Source of the DNA: Kineothrix sp. MB12-C1
GTDB taxonomy: Bacteria > Bacillota > Clostridia > Lachnospirales > Lachnospiraceae
Direction: 5' to 3'
Length of the DNA stretch: 64,000 bases
NCBI RefSeq assembly: GCF_030863805.1
Contig: NZ_CP132957.1
Coordinates: forward strand, 2,294,001 to 2,358,000
Made by a program: the position numbers and the translations under genes. Positions 51,191-59,043 of the stretch are shown here, in pieces (within the stretch, counting starts at the first letter, position 1; each line of letters opens with the position of its first letter). The notes beneath the pieces are model-generated. The model worked only from the letters and a program-made list of their open reading frames with translations. It was not told where the DNA came from and made no database searches.

Positions 51191-51571
51191 CTAAGTTATT
51201 ACTGTGGTGTCAGAATCAGAGATTGGAGCAAAGTTAGTTACAATTAGAGTAATGGGAGCATTAACTGGTATTGTCGCTGCCTCATTAACAGTAACCTCGG
51301 AGCCATCGCCGCTGACGGTATATAGGCTGGATTGCTGCAATACACCGTTTATAAACAGCAAATAATATCCGTTGTCTGTAACAACAGTTGTAAGAGTACC
51401 GGTCACGTCATCACCGGCGTCGTCTATAAATGACTCTGCGGGAATAGTAAGAACATCGCCTGCTCGATCAGTCTCATTTAGCAGATAGAAATATTTTTCG
51501 ACTTCCGGGTTGACTTTAACTTCAGTTGTAGTAGTAGCATCGATTTCAAGTTTAAATAATTGTGTTGCCAT
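51191..51571 (-). CDS. DUF4183-domain protein
   Basis: A 126-residue protein; almost the whole length is a DUF4183 module ([54 protein letters not shown]). It is acidic, with no signal peptide. DUF4183 proteins occur in spore-forming Firmicutes, often in exosporium-related clusters. It is first in the minus-strand cluster and has its own terminator, suggesting higher expression than the large protein. Confidence 0.85.
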   Translation of the reverse strand: MATQLFKLEIDATTTTEVKVNPEVEKYFYLLNETDRAGDVLTIPAESFIDDAGDDVTGTLTTVVTDNGYYLLFINGVLQQSSLYTVSGDGSEVTVNEAATIPVNAPITLIVTNFAPISDSDTTVIT

Positions 51572-51789
51572 TTTCTGCCCATCTTTCTGTTTTATTTATA
51601 TTTATTATATTGTGCAAAGTGCCAAAATGTTACATATTTCGACTAATATAGTGAAATATGCGTATTAAAGGAAGAAATATACGAGTCAAATCATATATAG
51701 GGAAAACGATAGCAAATATTATAGCTATTTGCAGAAAAGTTTTTTCCGTATCATATTATTTTATGGAATGACAAGGAAATACAGTTACA

Positions 51790-51869
51790 GTTATTAATAA
51801 TATTAATTAGAAAATTAATATTATTAATAATAACATTGACATATTTAATTTTTGGATATATATTATAAT
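51790..51869 (+). promoter_or_regulatory. Long AT palindrome followed by the DUF2089-operon promoter
   Basis: TTATTAATAATATTAATT (51791-51808) and AATTAATATTATTAATAA (51813-51830) form a perfect 18-base stem with an AGAA loop. TTGACA (51836-51841) and TATATT (51859-51864), spaced by 17 bases, follow. The palindrome directly abuts the -35 box, so it may be an upstream operator or end a minus-strand transcript. No gene lies in the rest of the 51572-51897 spacer. Confidence 0.65.
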
Positions 51870-51897
51870 AAAGTAGTATTAAAGGATGGTGAAAGCA

Positions 51898-52287
51898 ATG
51901 AAATATAAAGCTCCGGGGAAATGTCCCGTATGCGGTGAAAGACTTTCCATAATCAAACTCGGTTGTCCGAAGTGTTCTACCGCCATTGAAGGCGATTTCC
52001 AGCTTTGTGAATTCTGCCGTCTTCCGGAAGAAGATCTTGAGTTTGCCAAGATATTCATAAAGTGCCGCGGTAATATTAAGGATGTCGAGAAGGAGCTTGG
52101 GATATCTTATCCTACCGTGCGTGGTAAATTGGATACAGTCATAAGAGGCCTGGGATATGAAGTATCATCAAAAGAACGGATCAAGGAAAACGAAGATAAA
52201 ACAATTGCCAGGAATGAGATTCTTGACCAATTATCAAATGGTGAGATTTCTCCAAAAGATGCAGCGGAAATGATTAAAAACTTGTAA
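51898..52287 (+). CDS. DUF2089-family protein (zinc ribbon plus helix-turn-helix)
   Basis: A 129-residue protein: an N-terminal zinc ribbon (CPVCGERL, then LGCPKCSTAI, and FCRL), then a helix-turn-helix of sigma-70 region 4 type (FIKCRGNIKDVEKELGISYP, TVRGKLDTVIRGLGY). The C-terminal tail (ILDQLSNGEISPKDAAEMIK) resembles the SHOCT-like motif of the next protein. It is probably a transcription factor for this operon. ATG 51898 follows GGTGA; ATG 51886 is in frame but less favourable. Its stop codon lies inside a hairpin of the dispersed repeat family. Confidence 0.85.
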   Translation: MKYKAPGKCPVCGERLSIIKLGCPKCSTAIEGDFQLCEFCRLPEEDLEFAKIFIKCRGNIKDVEKELGISYPTVRGKLDTVIRGLGYEVSSKERIKENEDKTIARNEILDQLSNGEISPKDAAEMIKNL

Positions 52288-52312
52288 CTGTGAGGGGAGT
52301 GAACAGTTACAA
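52282..52312 (+). repeat. Palindromic-family hairpin at the end of the DUF2089 gene
   Basis: TTGTAACTGT (52282-52291) and ACAGTTACAA (52303-52312) are perfect arms around GAGGGGAGTGA. The stop codon of the DUF2089 gene is inside the left arm. It might partly end transcription or protect the upstream mRNA, lowering expression of the two downstream genes. Confidence 0.6.
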
Positions 52313-52340
52313 AAATTTATAATTAGTAGGAGGCCAGTCT

Positions 52341-52781
52341 ATGAGCGAACAACAGAAAATATTGGAAATGATAGAAAGTGGGAAGATTACCGCTGCCGAA
52401 GGTATGGAACTTTTGGAAGCTTTGCATGCAGCTGAGGAAGAAGAGGCAATCCGGCAGGTTGAAGCTGTAACGACCAGACGTAACTATAAGTTCCTTAAGG
52501 TTAAGATTACATCGGATAACAATTCCGTTAATGTTAATGTCAATGTACCCTTACGTCTGATTACTACGATCAGTGAAGTGGCGGATAAGATGACCGCTAT
52601 GATTCCTGCGGATGTCCGAAAAGAGATGGAGGCAAAAGGAATTGATATTTCCGGTATCGACTTTGCAAAAATAATAGAAGAGGTTATAAACGGAACCTTA
52701 GATGATCCAAATATCGTTGATGTGGAGGCCTGGGATGAAAGTCACAATACGATGGTAAAGGTGAAAGTATATGTCGATTAA
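52341..52781 (+). CDS. YvlB/LiaX-like protein with SHOCT-like N-terminus
   Basis: A 146-residue protein. Residues 3-35 (KILEMIESGKITAAEGMELL) are the short SHOCT-like helical motif. The rest (FLKVKITSDNNSVNVNVNVP, AWDESHNTMVKVKVYVD) resembles the beta part of YvlB-type proteins. Such proteins accompany YvlD/holin-like membrane proteins and PspC in envelope-stress operons of Firmicutes. Ribosome binding site AGGAGG. Function inferred from context only. Confidence 0.7.
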   Translation: MSEQQKILEMIESGKITAAEGMELLEALHAAEEEEAIRQVEAVTTRRNYKFLKVKITSDNNSVNVNVNVPLRLITTISEVADKMTAMIPADVRKEMEAKGIDISGIDFAKIIEEVINGTLDDPNIVDVEAWDESHNTMVKVKVYVD

Positions 52782-52816
52782 TTACTTTCGGTAAAAATAT
52801 TTTTTTGGAGGTAAAA

Positions 52817-53164
52817 ATGCCAAAACTATTCATAAAATATATATCTATCATAGTAACAATATATCTGCTGTCATTTATAATACACACGATTTATATCGGC
52901 AGTATTCCTGCACTTCTTTTTATGGGATTGTTACTGTTAGTGATCAATCTTATATTAAAACCTATTCTGCTATTGATTACATTACCTGTCAACGTGTTGA
53001 CCTTAGGATTATTCAGTTTCATTGTGAATGCATGGACAATTATGATTGCAGATTATTTCGTAATAAATATAAGCATGGGCGGCTTTCGTAATTCACTGTT
53101 GGCTGCTATCATTATTGCTATCGTTCATGCTCTGCTTAAGGATAAGGATAGGATACGGGATTGA
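52817..53164 (+). CDS. YvlD-like four-TM membrane protein (phage-holin-like family)
   Basis: A 115-residue protein with four hydrophobic segments (YISIIVTIYLLSFIIHTIYI, ALLFMGLLLLVINLILKPIL, LITLPVNVLTLGLFSFIVNA, SLLAAIIIAIVHALL). The NLILKPILLLITLPVNVLTL motif is typical of YvlD. ATG 52817 follows GGAGG; a TTG start at 52805 is less likely. The 'phage holin' family name is historical; this is a chromosomal stress-operon type, not a lysis gene. Confidence 0.82.
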   Translation: MPKLFIKYISIIVTIYLLSFIIHTIYIGSIPALLFMGLLLLVINLILKPILLLITLPVNVLTLGLFSFIVNAWTIMIADYFVINISMGGFRNSLLAAIIIAIVHALLKDKDRIRD

Positions 53165-53413
53165 TGATCCGGCAGGCAAGAAAAAACAACTTTTGATGAT
53201 GAGACAGTTTGTTTTCAAGTTAATTGAGAATGAGCGGTCTCTTTTTTTGTTATGAAAGTTTATTTTACGAAAGAATGTAATTACAGATAAGAGTGAGAAA
53301 TTGGAAGGATATCCTTTGGCGTAACAAGAGATTCTTATAGAAGGAAAAACCGCGGATAAGTGAAGATACCAGAGTAGAGAATATTTTGTGTAAAAGCAGA
53401 ATATTATATAGTC

Positions 53414-53442
53414 TTGACAAAATAGACCATATGGTCTAATGT
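53414..53442 (+). promoter_or_regulatory. Promoter with 16-bp palindromic operator of the GT1 operon
   Basis: TTGACA (53414-53419), 17 bases, TAATGT (53437-53442). The perfect palindrome TAGACCATATGGTCTA (53423-53438) fills the space between -35 and -10. It is probably the operator of the TetR regulator encoded as the second gene. The remaining 53165-53410 spacer holds no gene; a weak GAGAC/GTCTC foldback with T7 lies near 53202-53245. Confidence 0.8.
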
Positions 53443-53482
53443 GATTTAAAGAGTCCGTTAAGGCAGATATGGGGGAATAATG

Positions 53483-54751
53483 ATGAATATAATTTTTCTG
53501 TGTTTAGGTTCTCGGGGAGATGTGCAACCATACGTAGCAATAGGAAAAACTGCTAAAGAATCAGGACATAATGTTACAATATGTAGCGGAAAAACATTCA
53601 AAAGCTTTGTAGAGCAAAATGGCTTGGATTTTCAAGCGTGTAGCTTAGATTTAATGGAAATATTACAAACGCCGGAAGGAAAGCAAATATTTGAAGAAGG
53701 CATGAAACATCCCATTAAGTCAATACGGTATGCCAGAAGAGTAATTAATCCATTGTATAGGAAAACGATGACAGAATTTTATGAAGCATGCCATGCAAAA
53801 GACGTTATTGTATATCACCCGAAAGCATTTGGAGCAGTTGATATAGCAGAAAAATTAGGTATACTATGCATATCAATGCCGCCGATACCAATTATATATC
53901 CTGTTTCAGAATTCCCTAATCTTGCAATTACAACCAGAAATCTCGGTAGATTTTTGAATCGACTGACTTATAAATTGGCTAATTTAGGAGCTGAGAGTAA
54001 TAATATAAAAGATATTAATCACTTTAGAGAAGAAGAACTAAATTTGAAAAAAAGAAAATCTGGTGAGTATACGATTAACAGAAATGGTAATTTGATACCG
54101 ATTATATATCCAATTTCTGCAAGTTTATTTACGGACACGAAGGAATTTAAAGAAAAAGTTTATTTATCAGGTTTTCCAATGTTAGATGACAATATTCTTC
54201 TTGATCAAGAAACGGAGGAATTTTTAAAGAATGGACAAAAGCCGATTATTGTCACCTTTTCCTCTATGCCCTTGCATGATTCAGAGTCATTTTTGAAGAA
54301 AATAGCCGATTCCCTATTAGCTGGCGGAAATAGAGGAATTATTATTACTGGAAATAGTGGAATCAAAATGTCATCGGATAAAAACCTTCTCATGAAAGAA
54401 TTCATACCTCATGATGCAGTTTTTGGAAGGGCGAAAGGAGTTTTACACCACGGAGGGGTTGGAACAATGGCTGCGGCGTTACGCAGTGGCATTCCACAGG
54501 TTATTATGCCATTTAATGTAGACCAACCATTTTGGGCAAAACGACTATTTGACTTGGGATATGCATTAAAACCTTTGAAAGAAAGTGATTCGGAGGATGA
54601 GTTCGCAAGCAGATTTGCTGAAATGAACAATAAGGATGTAATTTTTCAAGCTGAGAGAATTGCAGCAATTATAAAGCAAGAAAATGCGAATAGAAAAGCG
54701 GTGAGCTATATAGAACGGTTATATAAGGAATGGGATAAATGTAATGAATAA
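53483..54751 (+). CDS. GT1-family glycosyltransferase (UDP-sugar dependent)
   Basis: A 422-residue GT-B enzyme. The N-terminal acceptor domain starts NIIFLCLGSRGDVQPYVAIG, as in sterol, antibiotic and macrolide glucosyltransferases. The C-terminal donor-binding motif is LHHGGVGTMAAALRSGIPQV, followed by PFNVDQPFWAKRLFDLGYAL. The acceptor is unknown; lipids, natural products or drugs are all possible. ATG 53483 is preferred by spacing from GGGGG. It overlaps the TetR gene by eight bases, and the promoter has a TetR-type operator. Confidence 0.88.
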   Translation: MNIIFLCLGSRGDVQPYVAIGKTAKESGHNVTICSGKTFKSFVEQNGLDFQACSLDLMEILQTPEGKQIFEEGMKHPIKSIRYARRVINPLYRKTMTEFYEACHAKDVIVYHPKAFGAVDIAEKLGILCISMPPIPIIYPVSEFPNLAITTRNLGRFLNRLTYKLANLGAESNNIKDINHFREEELNLKKRKSGEYTINRNGNLIPIIYPISASLFTDTKEFKEKVYLSGFPMLDDNILLDQETEEFLKNGQKPIIVTFSSMPLHDSESFLKKIADSLLAGGNRGIIITGNSGIKMSSDKNLLMKEFIPHDAVFGRAKGVLHHGGVGTMAAALRSGIPQVIMPFNVDQPFWAKRLFDLGYALKPLKESDSEDEFASRFAEMNNKDVIFQAERIAAIIKQENANRKAVSYIERLYKEWDKCNE

Positions 54752-55319
54752 GAGAGAAACCATATTAGAGGCGGCATTAAGAGAATTCAGCAGAAATAAC
54801 TTTGAAAATGCATCCGTCAATAAGATCATCAAAGATGCGAATACCAGTAAAGGAAACTTTTATCATTATTTTAGCAATAAGGAAGAACTATATATCGTAT
54901 TATTAAAAGATGCTTGGAGAAAAAAGGTAGAATTTATGAATGACGCTGATGAGAATGATATTTTTTCTTTTTTACAAAAGCAGGTGCTGGCAGGCATACA
55001 GTTTTCAAAAGAAAATCCGGAATACTACCAACTGAGCAGGAGATTTGCAAAAGAAAAAAATACGGATATATATAACCGTGTATTAACAGAAATTACGTGG
55101 GAATCCAATGATATAAGACTGGGCTCTTTTACTGAAATGAAATATGATAGATCTACGATTAGTGATGAATTTCCCGAAGAGTTTGTAGACGATTTCATAT
55201 TATTTGTATGGGATAATATCAATGAATTGATTAAAGAAAATGATGATATATCGAAGATAGAGGAAAAACTTCTTCTCATAATCAAGGTATTGAAGAATGG
55301 ATTAGAACAAAAGCAGTAA
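54744..55319 (+). CDS. TetR/AcrR-family regulator of the GT1/MFS operon
   Basis: A 191-residue regulator with helix-turn-helix RETILEAALREFSRNNFENA, then SVNKIIKDANTSKGNFYHYF. A helical ligand-binding domain follows. It is the second gene of the operon and overlaps the glycosyltransferase gene end, so it is made together with its probable targets and likely binds TAGACCATATGGTCTA at 53423. Confidence 0.9.
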   Translation: MNKRETILEAALREFSRNNFENASVNKIIKDANTSKGNFYHYFSNKEELYIVLLKDAWRKKVEFMNDADENDIFSFLQKQVLAGIQFSKENPEYYQLSRRFAKEKNTDIYNRVLTEITWESNDIRLGSFTEMKYDRSTISDEFPEEFVDDFILFVWDNINELIKENDDISKIEEKLLLIIKVLKNGLEQKQ

Positions 55320-55355
55320 ATAAAATAAAAGAGATGCAAACGGAGAACTTGAACG

Positions 55356-56630
55356 ATGAATACAGTACAAAAAATAAAAACGCTGAAGAAGCACCCGCTC
55401 ATTGAATTATTAAAAAATAACAAAGGAAATCCCAAAACTCTAATTTTAATGGAGCCTCTCTGGGGTATCCCTTATAACTTAATAGCCCCTTTTGCCACGC
55501 TATATATGTATACGCAGGGAATAACGGATGTTCAAATCGGACTGATTCTGTCGGTCTCTATGTTTGTTCAAGTGCTTTTTTCTTTTATGGGAGGTGTTAT
55601 CACCGATAAGTTAGGGCGTAAAGTCACAACTATGATGGGTGATTTCTTTGGCTGGAGCGTTGCTTGTCTGATATGGGCGATTTCAAATAATTTCTGGCTC
55701 TTTTTGATTGCAGTTTTGCTTAATAGTTTTGAGCAGATTAACCAAACGGCATGGTTTTGTTTGCTGATTGAAGATGCGGATTCCAAAGACTTATTAGGAA
55801 TATACACTTGGGTGAATATAGGAGGTCTAGTTGCAATATTTTTTGCACCAATTTCGGGCTTGTTGATAAATTCCTTTTCCGTAGTTCCGGTCGTTCGTGT
55901 TTTATATTTGGTTTTCTGTGTGAATATGCTCATTAAGGTGATTATTACTTTTCGGCATTGTGATGAGACCAGGCAAGGAAAGATTCGTATGACCGAGACG
56001 AAAGATACCTCTATTTTGCAAATGGTATATGAGTACAAGGATCTTATACCCAAGGTCCTGAAAGATAAAGAGATTATGAAAGTGCTTATCGTTTCTGTGA
56101 TATTACATATAACGAATCTTATCAACACCAACTTCTTTAGCCTGTATGTAACACAAAGATTGGGGATAGAAGACCGCTATCTGGCTTTTTTCCCTATTTT
56201 GAATGCGGCTGTGATGCTGATTTTTATGGTTGGAATACAGCATCGTCTGGAATTCGTGAAATTCCGTATACCTATGTGGATTGGTCTGGTATTGTATGCT
56301 GCGTGCTCGATTCTTCTGATAGTGACCCCAATCGGCAGTATGCCGTTTATTATTATTTATGTTTTTGTTGTAGCGGTAGCGAGTGCACTTGTAATGCCGC
56401 GTAAAGACACCTTACTTCAACTGACCATTAACCCGAAGGAGCGGGCTCGTATTAACGCTTTAATCATGGCCTTTACCATCGCTTTTGCTTCACCCTTCGG
56501 TTACTTTGCCGGATGGTTATCGAGTATTGACCGCCGCTTGCCATTTGTATTTACATTTATTATTTTCATTGTGGCAATCATCATTGTCGGTCGTATCCGT
56601 GATCCTGAATTTGCTAAAGAGCATAATTGA
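55356..56630 (+). CDS. MFS transporter
   Basis: A 424-residue transporter with 12 predicted membrane spans. The loop 2-3 motif GGVITDKLGRKVTTMMGDFF is the MFS signature A. The central loop includes TRQGKIRMTETKDT. The substrate is unknown; coupling with a TetR regulator and a glycosyltransferase suggests drug or glycoside export. It starts 36 bases after the TetR gene and is followed by an alpha/beta hydrolase 18 bases on. Confidence 0.9.
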   Translation: MNTVQKIKTLKKHPLIELLKNNKGNPKTLILMEPLWGIPYNLIAPFATLYMYTQGITDVQIGLILSVSMFVQVLFSFMGGVITDKLGRKVTTMMGDFFGWSVACLIWAISNNFWLFLIAVLLNSFEQINQTAWFCLLIEDADSKDLLGIYTWVNIGGLVAIFFAPISGLLINSFSVVPVVRVLYLVFCVNMLIKVIITFRHCDETRQGKIRMTETKDTSILQMVYEYKDLIPKVLKDKEIMKVLIVSVILHITNLINTNFFSLYVTQRLGIEDRYLAFFPILNAAVMLIFMVGIQHRLEFVKFRIPMWIGLVLYAACSILLIVTPIGSMPFIIIYVFVVAVASALVMPRKDTLLQLTINPKERARINALIMAFTIAFASPFGYFAGWLSSIDRRLPFVFTFIIFIVAIIIVGRIRDPEFAKEHN

Positions 56631-56648
56631 GTATGAAGGGAGCAGAAT

Positions 56649-57506
56649 ATGAATGGCATAGAAAATTTCAAAGAAAAATATCCAAAGCAAACGCTTGAGA
56701 TTATGGGAAAGCCTTTTTCGTTTCGTTACTATAAGAATCCGCATAGCGATGTGACCTTGGTCTTGCTGGTCGGTGGATTGGGTCTATCCGATTTGCTGGC
56801 AAAGCATTTTGAGGCGTTTTCACAGAGATATTCCGTTATTTCTTTTGATTACCCGGCAGATTATCCCAACATACAATCACTGACGGATGCAATAGCTGCT
56901 CTGATGAGAGAGCTGGGTATTCGAGCCTATTTTGTCGGACAGTCTTTAGGTGGCTTTATGGCACAAATCATTGCGAAAAATCATCCGGAAGTCGTAGAAG
57001 GCCTTGTTCTGTCGAACACTGGTACCCTCTCATCGGAGTTGAATAAGGAGGGTGCACAATGCTTTTATGATATGCTTAAAAGAATTGACAAATCACTCTT
57101 TATAATGAAGTTTTTGCCTTTTGGGTTTGTAAAAAAGCAAATGAAGAAAGCTGTTTTAAGCAAAACAAGCACCCAACTGTCTGAAGCTGAAAAAGAAATA
57201 ATGGCTGATCTTTGTGATGAAATGGTTGTTTCTCTCACAAAGAAATACCAAATTCATATGTCTTTGCTACTGAAGGATTTGCAAAATCACTGGAATATGG
57301 AACGTGCTGATTTTGTACACCTCAAAGGGAAGATTTTGCTTATTTTATCCGATGACGATGATACCTTCAACGAAAGTGTGAAAGACACACTCATTTCAAT
57401 TATGCCTGAACCGGTTGTTGTTACGGATATTTTAGGGGGACATCTTGCACTTATGCTTAAATTTGATAGATACCTGCAAACCATTGTTCAGTTTATCGAT
57501 GCCTAA
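56649..57506 (+). CDS. Alpha/beta hydrolase
   Basis: A 285-residue soluble hydrolase. The nucleophile elbow is FVGQSLGGFMAQIIA with its Ser. The acid lies in ILLILSDDDDTFN, and the His in ILGGHLALML. It is an esterase or amidase of unknown substrate. It ends the TetR-controlled operon (GT1, TetR, MFS, hydrolase). Ribosome binding site GGGAG. Confidence 0.87.
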   Translation: MNGIENFKEKYPKQTLEIMGKPFSFRYYKNPHSDVTLVLLVGGLGLSDLLAKHFEAFSQRYSVISFDYPADYPNIQSLTDAIAALMRELGIRAYFVGQSLGGFMAQIIAKNHPEVVEGLVLSNTGTLSSELNKEGAQCFYDMLKRIDKSLFIMKFLPFGFVKKQMKKAVLSKTSTQLSEAEKEIMADLCDEMVVSLTKKYQIHMSLLLKDLQNHWNMERADFVHLKGKILLILSDDDDTFNESVKDTLISIMPEPVVVTDILGGHLALMLKFDRYLQTIVQFIDA

Positions 57507-57677
57507 GGAGAGTGGGATAAATTAGTATTTGAAAGAAATAGCATGTGAAAATAGGCTAAAGATCTGTTTTACTTCCATTTAAACAGGTAGAAATATAGGC
57601 GCCATGATGGATTGTAAGGATTGAAAAGAGCCTTGCCTTTCTGAATATATTTAAATAATGATAAAGGAGATAAAATT

Positions 57678-58628
57678 ATGAATGATAAAACTGTAGTATT
57701 AAATGCCGGCTTGGTAAATTATGATGGCAACATTGATTACTCACAGATTGCATCTGAAGTGGTAATCTATGATGAAACGCCTGAAGATAAAATTTTGGAA
57801 AGAGTTGACGGTTTTACAATCGTTGTAACGAAAGAAATGAAAGTCAAAGGTGACATTATTAGAAAGTTTCCTGATAGTGTAAAGATGATCTGTGAAGCCG
57901 GAACCGGATATAATAATATAGATTTGGATGCGGTACGCGAAAAAGGAATTATATTATGCAATATCCCTGCGTATAGCAGTGAACGAGTGGCACATACAGC
58001 AATCCTTTTTATTTTAAATCTGGCAAGCTCAATGCAAAAACAGATTCGTATGCTTTCGGAAGGTAATCATGATAATTTCCATAAGCACCTAATGGTAGAC
58101 CATGTCGAATTAAACGGAAAGACATTGGGGGTTATCGGTTATGGAAATATTGCAAAAGAAATAATCAAAGTAGCACAAGCACTGGGAATGAAGATCTTAG
58201 TGTCGGTCAGAACTCCCAGAGGAGATGTGGAGAATATTCATTTTACAACAAGTGAAGAAGTTTTCATGCAAAGTGATTTTATTTCTCTTAATTGTCCTTT
58301 AAATGAATCGACAAGACATATAATCAATAAAGAAACTTTGGAAATGATGAAACCGACGGCATATTTAATCAATACTGCACGAGGAGCACTGGTTGATGAA
58401 AAGGCATTGATTGACGCATTGGAGAATAATGTAATTGCAGGTGCAGGATTAGATGTGCAAGAAGTAGAGCCGTTAGATGATGCAAGCCCATTGTATACGA
58501 TGGATAATGTTATCATTACTCCGCATATGGGGTGGCGGGGGTTAGAAACAAGACAACGCTTAGTTTCATTAATCCGAGATAATATTGGAGCGTTTTCCAA
58601 AGGGCAGCCGATCAATAGAGTAGGCTAA
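57678..58628 (+). CDS. D-2-hydroxyacid dehydrogenase family protein
   Basis: A 316-residue NAD(P)-dependent dehydrogenase. The cofactor-binding motif is TLGVIGYGNIAKEIIKVAQA. Catalytic Arg lies in LINTARGALVDEKALIDALE, Glu in GLDVQEVEPLDD and His in ITPHMGWRGLETRQRL. The substrate is unknown (D-lactate-, hydroxyisocaproate- or phosphoglycerate-type). It has its own AAAGGAGA. It is upstream of the mef leader with no strong terminator seen between. Confidence 0.9.
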   Translation: MNDKTVVLNAGLVNYDGNIDYSQIASEVVIYDETPEDKILERVDGFTIVVTKEMKVKGDIIRKFPDSVKMICEAGTGYNNIDLDAVREKGIILCNIPAYSSERVAHTAILFILNLASSMQKQIRMLSEGNHDNFHKHLMVDHVELNGKTLGVIGYGNIAKEIIKVAQALGMKILVSVRTPRGDVENIHFTTSEEVFMQSDFISLNCPLNESTRHIINKETLEMMKPTAYLINTARGALVDEKALIDALENNVIAGAGLDVQEVEPLDDASPLYTMDNVIITPHMGWRGLETRQRLVSLIRDNIGAFSKGQPINRVG

Positions 58629-58713
58629 AAAATAATTTTGAACATTGATTATACCGATCTATTGTGTTAAAATATACGTCAATAAAGATATGAATTTAGG
58701 AGGAACCGAAACT

Positions 58714-58740
58714 ATGACAGCCTCAATGCGTTTAAGATAA
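58714..58740 (+). CDS. Mef leader peptide MTASMRLR (macrolide-sensing)
   Basis: AGGAGG (58699-58704) precedes ATG 58714. The peptide is MTASMRLR and a stop. MRLR contains the Arg-x-Arg ('+x+') motif at which macrolide-bound ribosomes stall. The same octapeptide is described as the leader of mef/mel (msr(D)) elements in streptococci. The leader start is 330 bases upstream of mef here. Stalling is expected to change RNA folding and let transcription pass the terminator. Confidence 0.88.
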   Translation: MTASMRLR

Positions 58741-58935
58741 GTTGGCAATAAAAAAGGCAGAATCTATCCCAGATGATGGGCTTTTTGTTGTACTTATTTA
58801 TACGATGTTGAGCATTTATTAGTTGAGGTGAGATATAGGCTATAACTATACCTTTATTTAGCTATGTCTTTTTAAAGAATGTTCCCATATTGTATATATG
58901 CAGACCAAAGCCGCATTGTGGATTTTGGCCTGCAT
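58741..58935 (+). promoter_or_regulatory. Transcription attenuator of the mef gene
   Basis: Just after the leader, AAAAAGGC near 58754 can pair with GGGCTTTTT near 58780-58788, and the CCCA-GATGA-TGGG hairpin inside it ends in CTTTTT. A second strong hairpin, GCAGACCAAAGCCGC with TTTGGCCTGC (about 58899-58933) followed by TTTTTTATT, lies farther on. Read-through after ribosome stalling on MTASMRLR would switch on mef. The remaining spacer to 59043 has no gene. Confidence 0.65.
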
Positions 58936-59043
58936 TTTTTATTCCATAGAATAAAAGCCCTGCGGGCAAGCACACTTTTGTTCTTAATTGGAATATTGCT
59001 CAAAATAAAATTCAAACGAAATGATATATAGGAGATAATAGAA

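Noticed and set aside
52817-53164. Holin-like protein as a sign of prophage
   Set aside because: It is a YvlD-type membrane protein in a stress operon; no phage structural, lysis or integrase genes are nearby.
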